This document shows, piece after piece, positions 1-11,863 of a DNA stretch of 64,000 bases. Within the stretch, counting starts at the first letter, position 1, and every line of letters starts with the position of its first letter. A program made the translations under genes and the position numbers. A model generated the notes under the pieces. The model had not been told where the DNA came from and did no database searches. It was given only the letters and a program-made list of their open reading frames with translations. The DNA comes from Panorpa germanica (lineage: Eukaryota > Arthropoda > Insecta > Mecoptera > Panorpidae): the NCBI GenBank assembly GCA_963678705.1, contig OY783216.1:1612001-1676000 (forward strand). The letters run 5' to 3'.

Positions 1-118
1 TGTTGGTTTTAGTAGATGTATAAGACTCAAATATTGCGACTCATTTTCTATCCTAAATGTGTGTAGAATTTTAACAGCGAAAAAGAAAAAGAAGTGACTC
101 CATTAAACATAATGACTT

Positions 119-968
119 CCCAGTAAACATTTTGGAGTAAATTCTACTTAATTTCTATTACATATCATGAGTTTTTTGTCTGGAACGTGTTCGTTTTCTA
201 TTCAGTCGTTCATAGGAAAGGCCCTTTTTATGAGCTACAGACATTGCAACGACGGTTTACTGCTGAATTAAAAGCGGAGTCGGTTTATGATTTATGACCG
301 GAGTTATAAACTTGAAACTAGCTGGGGTATAAAACTTAATGGAATTCTACTTTTTAGACTCTGCAAAATATAAATATTTAAATGAAGAAATAAATAGATG
401 TAATCTTTAGTACGGATCGTGATTTTTTTAATGAATATTATTCATCTTCAACAATACTCGTTATATTAGTTTTTTACATTGTTTTGGTGATTCAAAAATC
501 CACGATCGGCAGGTCTGCGTTAGGTTTAAAACCTCTGTCTTAGCATCGCTAAATACTATCTTCGTTTATCTACATTCTATTCGGGGATTGAGGGAGATAG
601 CGTCTGTCTATTACCGTTAAAGAAATATTTGTTGAAAAAGGATAGCATATACTTTAAATATCTGTACTGAACGAAATATTATACAAGTATACAAGTGTAA
701 CGGTGAAAAATATATTTTACTTGTCTAACGCATCTCGTTTCTCTCTCACTTTGGAATAAATGGTATACTCTCACTTTGGAAAAAAATATATCCATGTGGG
801 AAAGAAACAGAAATACTTAATGAATGATGTTGGAAAAAGAAAGAATACTAGAAAGAATAACTAACACAAAATCTGTGACAGGTAGAGAACTTGTAAAGCG
901 TTAGAATAGAATTGTACGAGTGACTCGAACTTCACCAAATAGGACACTTCACCAAATTGTTTACTGGG
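119..968 (+). repeat. CCCAGTAAACAT-family element, copy a
   Basis: About 850 bp bounded by CCCAGTAAACA on the left and TTTACTGGG on the right, the same inverted termini seen in copies near 6.5, 27.6 and 30.5 kb. It carries no coding capacity I can recognise, so a non-autonomous DNA transposon is likely. Most of its left three quarters reappears inverted at 6130-6891. No convincing target duplication is visible. Confidence 0.7.
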
Positions 969-2302
969 TTTATTGAATAAATTGTGGCAGAGGAGCGAAT
1001 TGGGAAGGGAGGTGGTTTTTTGTTTACCATAATTTTGTTATAACTAATTTAAACGATTAATATGTGGTATTAATTACACTACCATTTAAACATTTAACTT
1101 CTTTTAACTCTGAATTAACTTCTACCAAATTTAACTGCCCATCAGAAAATGCGGTATCAATCTGCATGGTCGCTCGAATCGAATCGATCCCTTAATTTTA
1201 TTCGAACCTTTTGTACATTATTGAGCATACTTTTGACTATGTTGTATAATTTTATCATGCATCAATATTGAAGCATAAGACGGTAACAAAGCTTTTTCCA
1301 GAAGGTCTTGGGAAAAAGACAATTTGCGGTGTTCACTATAACTCGGCCGGAAATTATTTGAAAATGAAAAACCATTAAAATTTAATTAAATTATAATCAA
1401 ATCTTCCCCCCAACGGCCTCTGATAATTCTTTTTTTCATTTAAAATTTTTTGGCGGCCATCTAAAGTGTAAACTGTTATTTTGCACGAAAAATTCCGGCA
1501 TTTTGTGGGTGGGAAACACCCTTAATGTAAAATTTCTTTTTTATCTAAACGTTGCGGGGAGGTATTTTATATGTAGAAAATGTGTACGAAGTTTGAAATG
1601 AATCGGTCAATTAGTTTTTAAATGGCTGTGAACACGGACTTTGAAAAAGTAGTTTTGAGAAAAACGCGTCAGGACTATAGCAATGAATAAACTGTATACC
1701 TGGTTAACATATAATACGATATAATATACCGGATTAATAAGACAATAACTTCAAGAATATTGCTTAGATCGATTCTACACAATACATTACTTAGAAATAC
1801 AGAAGTTGTAAATAAAAAACATAAATCAAATTTTTAAAGAAAAAAAAAAAGTTTTATTAAATGAAATGAAATCCATTCGTTATTACAGTTCCACCCCGTT
1901 CATAATTCAATAACTCACCCCTCCACAGCGCGGCAGTGTGGTTCAACCCCCATTTACCAGTTGCAGAGTCTACCAGTTCTTCCCTCGAACTAATGCGGCT
2001 AAATATCCATCCGATTTTACGTCGTATAATTTCTTATGTTTTTAACTTTTTTTTTTTCGACATTTATAGCAAAAGTTAATATAAAAATATGTTTTTTATT
2101 TGAAAAGTGAATATGTTTTTAGCGCGCCTTATATTTAACGGTTCCGGTTCCCTTTACGTTTACATTTTATTCAATGCACTAGTGCGGACCTCTGGACCTC
2201 TAACGTGTAGATGTCAGGGAAAAAACTATAAACTAAAAAAAATGCAAGTGATTTTAACTGTATTGCAACCAGTAGAATCAATAGGTTATGGGCTCAGGAA
2301 TA
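969..2302. other. gene-free stretch with a transposon-like relic
   Basis: No gene seen. The part at about 1575-1670 resembles 7937-8030: both run from a GTGTRC start through AATCGGTC to a CTTTGAAAAAG motif. They are probably fragments of the same uncharacterised repeat. The rest is AT-rich, with poly-A and poly-T runs around 1840 and 2048. Confidence 0.4.
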
Positions 2303-3229
2303 CGAGGTCTGTTAAAAAAATAAGGTGAGGCAAAAATTTCGCGGGCTACGTACATTCGATTATCGATTTTTTTATTTTGTTATGTTGGTACACTCGTCTC
2401 GAACATATGTTCACAGTTTTAGCTATATAGCACATTTAGTTTGTTTGTGAGAGGCATAAAAGTTAGAAGTGTTTTGCGTGTTCGGCGATTTTCTGCTGTC
2501 GAAAAACAATGGATCAAAGAGTTTGCATTAAATTTTGTGTGAAAAATGGAATCCAGTGCTCCAAAACACTTGAAATGTTGAAAGTGGCATACGGTGAGTC
2601 TACTTTAAGCCAAAAAATTGTTTACAAGTGGTACAAGCTTTTCACAGAAGGTCGAGAAGATGTGAATGACGACGCTCGCCTTGGACGCCCCAGCACATCA
2701 ACAACCGATGAAAATGTTGAGGAAGTAAAGAAAATTGTTATGGAGAATCGTCGAATCGTCAATTAGAGAAGTTGCTGAGGATGTCGGCATATCGGTTTGC
2801 TCATGCCATGCAATTTTTTCGGAAATTTTGGGCATGAAGCGTGTAACACCGAAGTTTGTTAATGCACCTGCTCACTCGTCATTGCTTGTTCGTAATTTTT
2901 TGGCCAAAAACAACACCGTAATCATGCCTCAGCCACCATATTCACCAGATTTGGCCCCCTGCGACTTTTTCCTGTTCCCAAGATTGAAGAGACGCATGAA
3001 AGGACGGCGTTTTGAGACGATTGAGGAGATACAAACCGAATCGCTGAGAGAGCTCAAGAGCATACCAAAAAGTGCATGTCAGAACTGCTTCGAGGATTGG
3101 AAAAAACGCTGGCACAAGTGTATTATATCTGAGGGGGACTACTTTGAAGGGGACAAAATAGAAATTGATGAATAAATAAATATTTTTTGAGAAAAATGAA
3201 AATTCTCCTTATTTTTTGAACAGACAGCG
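2303..3229 (+). mobile_element. mariner element, internally deleted
   Basis: The element is 927 bp, starts CGAGGTCTGTTAAAAAAATA and ends with the inverted relative TTTTTTGAACAGACAGCG. It is flanked on both sides by TA, the expected mariner target duplication. Autonomous mariners are about 1.3 kb, so roughly 0.35-0.4 kb is missing from the middle. Both inverted repeats are still recognisable, so a trans-acting transposase might once have moved this shortened form. It sits between two inverted copies of the CCCAGTAAACAT-family repeat. Confidence 0.9.
2509..3175 (+). pseudogene. mariner transposase, deleted and frameshifted
   Basis: The N-terminal part (from 2509) begins MDQRVCIKFCVKNG and holds the helix-turn-helix DNA-binding region with the GRPSTSTTDENV linker. 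At about 2755-2766 the frame breaks, and the second helix-turn-helix (IREVAEDVGIS) continues in another frame from 2735-2850. After GMKRVTPKFV the sequence jumps directly to NAPAHSSLLVRNF, so most of the catalytic core, including the first Asp of the DD34D triad, is deleted. The C-terminal part keeps PPYSPDLAPCDFFLFP, with the last catalytic Asp, and ends at 3175. Normal length is about 345 aa; here only about 220 codons remain. It cannot encode an active enzyme. Confidence 0.9.
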
Positions 3230-4150
3230 TATATCACGATACGTATAGTGAAGCACTATTTTCTTTTCAGTTGCCTTTAAAACAATAAAACAAATCTTAT
3301 TTAAGAAAATAATAACGCCTGACACCGGTAACATATTTTATAAAAGCACATTTCCAAAGTGACAGTGCTTTCATTACGGAAATTGAATTTCACCCACCTT
3401 AAATATAATCTACGACTTTTTTGTTTCAACAATGGAATCAAGAGTTGAAAAGAATTTATAAAAGACATAATCCAAGTAACATCTTGTTCTACAGATTTTC
3501 TTCTCTATTGTTTGCACAGAAAACTAATGATAAAATATATATGTTTTCCCAAGCTAGATTTCTTTGTTAATACTCAGTTTATTATTTTGAAAATGTTGTA
3601 CACGTTGTTTTTTTTATTAACATTTCCCACTGGACTGTATTTCACTTGGATTCACATTTCGGACCAGACAAATGTGACCATTCCGTTAGATACACACGTA
3701 AGTGCATCTGCACTAAACAGCGCCTGGAGTACTGTCCGCTGCAACCAGCTGCTCTGGCAATGGTCTCACACCCAGCACACACACACACAGCCCTACGTGC
3801 ACTATATTTAGCAAGCAGGTCTCAGACGAGTGTATTATTAGCCCGACAAGAACGGCAATAGGTCTTTTTGTTTAGTTTATATTTGTATTCTCTGTAATGA
3901 ACATCCACTATTCTTTAGTAGAAATAATAGAATTTATAAATATTATGAATACAGAAATATTTAAAGGATAAAATAAAATGATAGCTATCTAAACTTGTTG
4001 AAAGCTGACTAAATTAACTAAATTGATAGGACGTTTGCATTTTGTTTAACGCTTGGTTATCTCTTCTTGAGAATAAACATTTAAAAATTGGCAAGTAGTG
4101 CTGCATCAGTAAGTGCTAAATTAATTACATTTATTTTTTTGATAAGTTTC
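3230..4150. other. gene-free stretch
   Basis: No gene or repeat boundary recognised. The only local structure is a short CA/CACACA tract near 3770-3795. The ORFs here have no recognisable domain or splice context. Confidence 0.5.
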
Positions 4151-5238
4151 ATGGGCTTGTGTCTTATGTCTTAATTTCTATAAAAGTGTATTAGGCCTGT
4201 CTCAGTATGGGACGTAAATCGGCGGATTGGATGAGCTACAAAGCAAACCGCGTATGTGTGTTACAGATGTCTGTAGTTGTGTATTAGGGGGTGTATTGGA
4301 GTTCTTTAGCACTTATATAATTTATCATGAGAGCAAACTTTAACTTTAATTTTTATCGATACACTACTGGTATTAAAGGGACTTTAGCATTTATTAAATA
4401 TCTGAGTTCTGGTTGGCGTGAATTTAATCTCTCTTTCTTGAATTCAAAGAATTAATTTTTCGGTGTCCATGATTCACTGAAATACAAACATAAACTGAAG
4501 CATGCTGAACATACTCGTCACAAGCGATGTCGCCGATAGATCCGAAAAGGTATCCCCTTCAGTCTGAGGCGGCTCTTTGCATTTACAAAGGTTCGGATAG
4601 GATATCGTTGTAGTAGTGGTAACGCTTGGTTAAAATTCGCCTTTATACAGTTCTAATGTGCGAGGTAGTGCCGATTCGCTTAAATACGGTGCCATACTGA
4701 GACAGGCCTTATATATTGATAAAGTGGGTTACTAGAACCTCAAATGTTCAATTATTTTTTAATAACTCCTTATATTTCAAGAGATATTAACAATTAGAAA
4801 GTCATTTTTTCTCTTTAATTATTAAAGGGATTCAACGTTGTACACATTCCAAGTGCATGTGACATCACAATCCTTGTGTAAGGTTACCAACCTCATAAAT
4901 CTCTGCTATATGTATTTATATATCAAAATATCAAATATTATTTACAGCTATTTCAAGAAACAATAAAATTTCAATATTATGTCTGCCATAACAGGGTTAA
5001 ATAAAATAAGAACTTATTATTCTTTGACCTGACTTGATTATTTCGACTACCAACAACTACAAAACATTACCACAGCACTCACCTACTCAACAAATAACTG
5101 ACGTTAAAATGCATTTCACGTCATACAAATATGGCCGACAACATCAACCGTCAACATTTAGATATTTAATAAAATAGACACGCCAATACACATTTATAAC
5201 GAAAAATCGATCACTAAAAAATGAGGACACAAGCCCAT
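4151..5238. repeat. ATGGGCTTGTGTCC-family MITE, copy 1 (interrupted)
   Basis: The ends are ATGGGCTTGTGTC and GGACACAAGCCCAT, an inverted pair of about 14 bp. The copy at 29094-29715 is 622 bp and matches the two halves here. The extra length is explained by a second element inserted at 4194-4708. No coding capacity is seen. Confidence 0.8.
4194..4708. repeat. PIF/Harbinger-like MITE nested in another MITE
   Basis: A 515-bp element with perfect terminal inverted repeats of at least 17 bp starting GGCCTGTCTCAGTATGG. It is flanked by TTA on both sides (4191-4193 and 4709-4711), the 3-bp target duplication typical of PIF/Harbinger elements. It interrupts the host repeat at 4151-5238 between TTTCTATAAA and ATTGATAAAGTGGG, which are close together in the uninterrupted copy near 29.1 kb. 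Confidence 0.85.
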
Positions 5239-5572
5239 TAAACGAAAATGAAAACGTTATATTAGCATAGTGTAAAGAAATACTTAAACTTCATCTAATC
5301 CTATTCCACAGAGAATGGACCGTGTATTTATGTTTAATTTAGTACTTAAAATGCTAATTCTGCAAATTACATATCGGTAATATACACGGAATAAATTAAA
5401 CCGATGGAATTGCGTGCCTTCTGCGAATTAGCTTTCTGTGGTTTAGTAGTGCTAAGAGCACAAGATAGGGATCAAATAAGAAGTCTTGTTAATGCTATTG
5501 GTATATTCTTTAGTAAATAGATAGGTACACCAAAAAACTTTCAGACAAAAGATAGAGAAATAAAACTTACTT

Positions 5573-5854
5573 TTATATATTAAGTATTATATGTTTGTAA
5601 TAAAACATTATGTAAAAAGCAGCGAAACCTGTCGACGAGAGAATGGTGAAACCGACGCCAGAGGTCGCCATAGAGGGTGGCAAGCAGATGCCGAAACACA
5701 CTGAATACCCAAGCGCGCTATGCTTACAGTTAGCTCGGAGAGGGGATGTGAAGGGACCATCACAGCTGGTGGCAAGATGTGTTTTGTTATTATTTGGGGT
5801 CTCAGGTATAAGAATCCGACCACAGTTGCCGGTCCTCACATTTTGCATACTCAA
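5573..5854 (-). other. unrecognised GC-richer ORF region
   Basis: A stretch at 5610-5830 is clearly richer in G and C than its surroundings and keeps an open frame of 93 codons, ending in a hydrophobic segment (GFTILSSTGFAAFYIMF). Two further frames on the opposite strand are also open. I do not recognise a family. It could be a decayed retrocopy or exon, or chance. No splice signals decide it. Confidence 0.2.
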
Positions 5855-6129
5855 CTACCTATAGCGCCTGCACTAATAGTAAAGGATAAAACAAGTTTGA
5901 ACCAAAGTAACTTTAAAGAAAGGTGTTATTTAAAATTAACACACTATAAAATAATGTAAAATCTAGGTTGAATATTAAACGTTTGCTCGTTTTTATGCCA
6001 TCCATTTTGTTACTTCACTTAAGCGTGTGTTGAGGTTACATTGTAATTTTACTGTTGCCAGTGCGACGAGAAAGAGATAAAAAAACAGTATTCTTCATGA
6101 TAGAACGAGATAACGATATATCAACCCCA
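5855..6129. other. gene-free stretch
   Basis: Nothing recognised. The right part (6060-6130) may be a distinct end of repeat copy b, because the match to copy a stops near 6150. Confidence 0.4.
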
Positions 6130-6891
6130 ACTTGTGTTAGTTTTTCATAATAATATTCTTTCTTTTCCAACATCATTCATTAAGTATTTCTGTTTCTTTC
6201 CCACATGGATATATATTTTTTAAGTTGACTTTCATCTCATTTATTCCAAAGTGAGATAGAAACGAGATGCGGTTAGACAAGTAAAATATATTTTTCACCG
6301 TTACACTTGTATACTTGTATAGTATTTCGTCCAATACAGTATGCTTAAAGTATATGCTATCCTTTTTCAACAAATATTTCTTTAATGGTAATAGACAGAC
6401 GCTATCTCCCTCAATATCCGAATATAATGTATATAAACGAAGATAGAATCTAGCGATAGTAAGACAGAGGTTTTAAACCTAACGCAGACCTGCCGATCGT
6501 GGATTTTTGAATCACCAAAACAATGTAAAAACTAATATAACGAGTATTGTTGAAGATGTATAATATTCATTAAAAAAATCACGATCCGTACTAAAGATTA
6601 CATCTATTTATTTCTTCATTTAAATATTTATATTTTGCAGACTCTAAAAAGTAGAATTCCATTAAGTTTTATACCCTTGCCATCCCTGCTAGTGTCAAGT
6701 TTATAACTCCGGTCATAAATCATAAACCGACTCCGCTTTTAATTCAGCAGTGAACCGTCGTTGCGATCTCTGTAGCTCATAAAGAGGGCCTTTCCTATGA
6801 ACGACTGAATAGAAAACGAACACGTTCCAGACAAAAAACTCATGATATGTAATAGAAATTAAGTAGAATTTACTCCAAAATGTTTACTGGG
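6130..6891 (-). repeat. CCCAGTAAACAT-family element, copy b (inverted)
   Basis: The reverse complement of positions 119 to about 860, ending ATGTTTACTGGG at 6891. The match includes the poly-T/TTCATC block, the GATCGGCAGGTCTGCGTTAGG block and the CCACATGGATATAT block. The other end differs from copy a. Together with copy a it forms a pair of arms of about 740 bp, some 5.3 kb apart. Confidence 0.75.
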
Positions 6892-7773
6892 AAGTGGTAT
6901 GCGAATCGCTCTATCTTGAATAAAGCAAATGTTATCAATTAGACAAAGATTACTATTAGCAATTATGCCTTAAAAATAATCAATATAATAATTAACAATA
7001 CGTAAATATAAAAAGATGGTTATGGCGATGGTTACGAAGAAGTGATCTATAGATTATTAATATAAAAAGTGTGTAAATAAATGTACGTAACATTACATAA
7101 CCCGATTTGATGATGTAATTAAATACAGGTGATCTGCAAGTGTCGAGAGCCATCTGTTAGAGTCAAAGTAAACGACGAGTATTTGTTTGTGAATAAATCA
7201 ACCTGTATGCAGACAATTCGTCTTCATTAGCATGTAGATGTGTCCTTACACTGCGTAGTTGCTCTTATTTTCACTTCCATTAATTAAGTCTAAATTCGTG
7301 ATTACGGTTGATGGGTACAAATATGTGCGTGCGGGAAGTTCTTATTGAAACAGTGACAGCGGCAAAAAGGTATTTGATAATCTTTCGTTATTTTGAAGGT
7401 GTATTTTTGTAACTTAAACATATGAATTATCTTTCTTGTGCTATTCAAAAATATAAAGACAATGCCAATTTTACGCTGGTCGAATTCTTCTTCTGAAACT
7501 GAGGCAAAAGGATAAAAAAAAAGCATATTTTCGATAATATTTTTTGACGATACAGTTAATATATAATTATTTCTATAATTACCACATGATAAAATAACAT
7601 TTGAAGAATACTTTGTGAAATTTTCATAAATAAATATCAAGAAATGAGGCATTGACAGCGAATCTCCGCAGACGTCACAAAAAAAGTAACATTGCGGTGC
7701 CACTCATAACTCATCATTGGATTTTCTGAAATCGAATATCTAAAATGATTTCATTAGTTGATAAATTTCTGCA
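6892..7773. other. gene-free stretch
   Basis: No gene recognised. A 133-codon minus-strand ORF at 7302-7703 has no family features, no splice context and the base composition of its surroundings. Confidence 0.4.
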
Positions 7774-7920
7774 GGTAACGCTGTCGAGTTTTTCTTTTTT
7801 TTATTGACTTTTCAATTTTTTACAGCACTTAAAAGTCAAAATACCGATTTTTCATGAAAAAAATCAGAAACTTTGCTATTTTAAAATACGTTAAATAAAA
7901 AAAAACTCGACAGCGTTACC
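7774..7920. repeat. short MITE with 20-bp terminal inverted repeats
   Basis: Begins GGTAACGCTGTCGAGTTTTT and ends with the exact reverse complement, 147 bp in all. The interior is AT-rich and non-coding. No clear target duplication is visible. Confidence 0.8.
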
Positions 7921-9327
7921 TCGGCATTTATGTAAAGAAAGAGTGTGCAAAATTTCAAAAGAATCGGTCCAGTAGATTTTGAGCTAGAGAGAGCACTGAC
8001 TTTGAAAAAGCTATGTGTGAGAAACCGCATTTAAAGGTTTCAAAGTAACACGAAACCAGACCAGAGAGGTGAAGACTTAAAACTCTATATCTCCGACAGT
8101 TTTACTCCAATCGACTTCAAATTTTTACAGAATAAATTTAATATGTTGTACAATAATATAAATTAATAAAAACAAAATTTAAAAAAAAGTGGAAGCCTTA
8201 GCCCCCCCTTAAACAGTTTCAAACTTATAAAGTATAAAGCAAATTATTGATGAACGAAATTTGACAGCGATCAGTTTGGTAACTGATGTATTTAATGGCA
8301 GATATTACTTAAATTTATTAAATATTCTAAAAGCTATAAAAACAAACACAAATTTACAACTTGTAGGTCGTGCATTTAATATCTTGGATGCATTTGTTAG
8401 CTAAACACATTAAAGTGAATATTTTCATAACAACTAAATACCCTGCCAATTGATATCGACGCCACTGTTTATTAACTTCATTAATTTTTCGCCAAAAACA
8501 ACATTAGCTCATCAATCAAATAGTCTGAATATACATAAATAACCAGTGAGCGAGAGAGATAGAAGAAAGAGTTGCACAACTGCACGCAGGAGTGCGTATC
8601 CACGGAAATAGATCAACCACAAAACAACGGACGCATGAAACGCGCCAGATGTGTGGCCGCTTTGAAGGAAACATGTTAGATGTCACCGAAAAATATATTA
8701 CAGTGATATTAACGTACTCCCACTGGTAAATCATGTTGCATAACAACGGCGAATGTTCGCGGAGTTCATTTACGCACAGCGGTACCGAGCTGAGCGCACA
8801 GAACTAGGCTGGTGGTACAACCGTTAGTGGGTGAGTGCCAGATCCCACCCAGACTGTCCTGACAGTCGAATGGAGTGGCTACACATCGTGAAGTACTGCA
8901 GAACACTACGTTTGCGACTGCCAGTAGATAATGATAGAGTTTGTACTAAACGATGGTCATAAAACCATTGCCGTCATGTTTATGTGTATGCTCGTATTTT
9001 GGTAGTGTTCACTGTACTAGTAACACTCGTATCAAGTTAGCAAATTTGAGGTTATGTCGACGTGACAGACTACCATGTATATAAACTATATACTGCGAGC
9101 ATAAAAAGTGATGACGACGTGAATTACCAAGATAAAAGTTCAAGTATTGAGTTTGTAGATTTAAATTTGAACACGTTATTGTAGTTATCATGATTATTGG
9201 TGTAAAAGTACGACCCCCAGAGCCCCAAGAGTTATGTCATTTTAACAAAGGCGAAATAAATAGTGTAATATGTAACAAATTCTTATCTACATATTATATT
9301 ATTCATTATTAAAAGTGCTCTAGGACT
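7921..9327. other. gene-free stretch
   Basis: 7937-8030 resembles the relic near 1.6 kb. A GC-richer block at about 8760-8930 contains short palindromic stretches (CCAGATCCCACCCAGACTGT) and may be a decayed repeat. No coding gene could be supported. Confidence 0.4.
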
Positions 9328-9622
9328 CGGTAACGTGCCTTAGACGGGCCCCGTATCAAAATTTGTTGGGGGCCTAAATGATGGGTAAAGATTTTTCACA
9401 AAAGGAACAAAAACGCTTGCGTTGAATTAAAATAATTATATGTTGATTATACGTTATTACTTACAATTAATACTCCTAAGAACTAAGCTAAGTACGGCAT
9501 AAGCGTTGAAGTGAGATTGTGGATAAATTTTTCGAATTTTTGCTTACACAAGTTTGGGGCCCCTGTAGCCCGGGGGGGGGGGGGGGGGGCGTATCATTGA
9601 TACGGCGGTAGCTACACCATTG
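9328..9622. repeat. hAT-like element with perfect 8-bp target duplication
   Basis: A 295-bp segment flanked by CTAGGACT at 9320-9327 and 9623-9630, an exact 8-bp duplication as made by hAT transposases. The right end (TAGCTACACCATTG) resembles the GTAGCTA-type hAT terminus. The left inverted repeat is poorly preserved. The interior holds an 18-G homopolymer at 9572-9589. Confidence 0.6.
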
Positions 9623-10798
9623 CTAGGACTATTCTCTTCTTTTGTGTAATTGCTTTTTTATAGACAAATTTTGTTTAATTTTTAATTAGACTATACTATC
9701 TATTTTAATAATTCAAAATGGTGTTTAATCTATATGCATATTTCATTATGGTATATGAAAACAAAAACGTATTTTTTCAAATGAAGAACAAAAGGAATAG
9801 AATACAAAAATGAATCGAATAATTTCGGTTTTAAATCCCTGCTACTGACTTAATCTAATTGATGCACTTAGATAAAAAACAGTTGCTGAAGTATACTTAT
9901 ACAATTTTTATACGTTGAAAGTTTAAATTGTAAAGAAAATAAATAATTACTAACAGTTCATCTCATTCTGTAAGGAACCTCGAGACGTGCCAATAATAAC
10001 TTCATTTTGTTTATTACTTTTAAAAATGTAACGTCAAAAACTTTGTAGCCGCAAGAGTTAAAGTGCTCTCACACTGGTACAGCAGATCGCCAATAAGTGA
10101 CACATAGGTGTCACAACTTGTTTGAGGTCTTTGTTCTTTATATAGACTTATTGTGGTGGCGTTTTTGTTTTACGAACAAGCTTTTACTTTAATGTTTATC
10201 GATACAGCTTGATGGGATTGTGTCGTACGTTTGAAATAAACGTCGGTTTCGTTTCCTACACTATGAGAAAGCTGTTAGTGGAGCTCAGATATACGTCGGT
10301 CCTTTTCTGACCTTCTGAATCCGATAAGGACCGACATACAGTCAGCCGTAATCTCTTCCAATGTGAAAGAAGACTCAGACCGTTAAACAACCATACGTTG
10401 CAATATATCTTTCACGGTGTTTGCAAAAATGTTCGTGAAAATATATTTTATTATAAAAAATAATTAAAAGTTTTAATGGTTCATGCAATATTAATATAGA
10501 GCTATGTCTTCAAGTTAATTTTTACAATTCACGTTGACTCTCTGTGACCAAATTGTCTATTTAAATTTATATGAAACATATGTGATTTTTATTTTTATAT
10601 ATTTCTATTTTATGATTGTTTTGTATTTCTATGCAACTTTCTACGCAGGAATAAATAAGTGAATGAGTGTGCTTTAGCTATACTTATATATGATAAGTAG
10701 AAAAAGTTGTTGTATTAGCACACTTAGCTTAAGAATTAGAGCACGAAAATGAATCAATAAGTTTGTCATAAATAAAGATTATAAAATTTATGACAAAC
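9623..10798. other. gene-free stretch
   Basis: AT-rich, no gene. A block at about 10065-10390 begins GTGCTCTCACACTGG and ends with the weakly inverted CCAATGTGAAAGAAGAC, so it may be an old MITE. The match is too poor to define. Confidence 0.35.
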
Positions 10799-11087
10799 CC
10801 TTAGAAATGTTACCAGTCATATCAAAATTGTAATTTAACTAGAAAATATAGCAATATTCATTTGCAAAATAAATTTTTGCGATTTCAACTCATTAAAAGT
10901 CAGTGGAAGAAAGCTTAAAATGTAGATACGTTATTCATCTAACTAATTGCAGCTTTAGATTTTGATTCGCGTTTATGGTTACTAACATAAAACAATTTAA
11001 ACATAAAAAAACATGGTTTTTTTTGATAATATTTAACCTGCTGTATAGTATCGCCATCTATATTTCACCAGAGTATCGTTTCACCTT
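10799..11087. repeat. AAGGTGAAACGATA-family MITE, copy 1 (one end missing)
   Basis: Matches 18397-18730 and, inverted, 38031-38316. It carries the right terminus GTATCGTTTCACCTTA but lacks the left one: the match starts at CTTAGAAATGTTACCAG. Non-coding. Confidence 0.75.
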
Positions 11088-11863
11088 AAATAAACTTTGG
11101 TAATTATCTCCGCAAAAATATTTATTTTATTACACCTAATAAGTCATAAACTGGGGCACTTAGCAGCTAATAACGCGTAGTCATCGGTTTATGGTTTGTG
11201 CCGAGAAGCCCGACTCCTGGAGGAATACAATACGCAACGACGGCTCGGAAGAAACATTAAAATCCCCGGGCCAGAATGCTATCTCCAAGTTATTTATGGA
11301 CAGTTTATTACTGATGGTGTCAGGTGTGATAGTAACACAATTTACCTTAACGGTAGTACGACGTCTATGTTATTTAAAGTGATGGATCGAATAATAATAT
11401 CGATGTTATATCGATGTTATTTGAAGTGATGGATTGGAAAATATTGCAGGTGTTCTTTTAAACATACATGTCACAACCTTCAATTGAAAATATGTAATTG
11501 TGAAAGTCAAGGTCACAAATAAATTAGCAAAAGTGTATTTAAAAGATATGTAGCAAAATTAACAATTTACAAGAAAAACATAACTCTGAATTGTAAACTA
11601 ACTAAATAACATATTAATATGATTCTAAAACAGTTTATTTATGCCAAAACACAGTCTTGTCGTCACAAGGTTTATTATGTTCTCAGAAATAAAAACTAAA
11701 CGCTGACGCTGACGCGACGCTAACGTTGTTGACCTTTGTACTTATCAAACGTTGTTACATTAAGTCCGGTACAGACTAGTGGGACTCCAACATGCGACAT
11801 TCATTTTACTCTAGTAAACTCACAAAACACTACGAGTCATCAGAGCAATCTGTTACTTATATC
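11088..11863. other. gene-free stretch with a possible coding relic
   Basis: Positions 11196-11385 (plus strand) read through LLEEYNTQRRLGRNI, IPGPECYLQVIYGQF and TDGVRCDSNTIYLNGS, which looks more protein-like than chance. I could not assign a family and saw no flanking splice sites. A short imperfect tandem repeat around ATATCGATGTTAT lies at 11395-11425. The rest is featureless. Confidence 0.3.

Noticed and set aside
119-6891. A Polinton-like giant transposon with 740-bp terminal repeats
   Set aside because: No polymerase B, integrase or capsid gene lies inside, no target duplication is seen, and the same termini bound short stand-alone copies at 27.6 and 30.5 kb.
8760-8930. Possible tRNA-derived SINE
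   Set aside because: The GC-rich block lacks recognisable A and B boxes and a tail.
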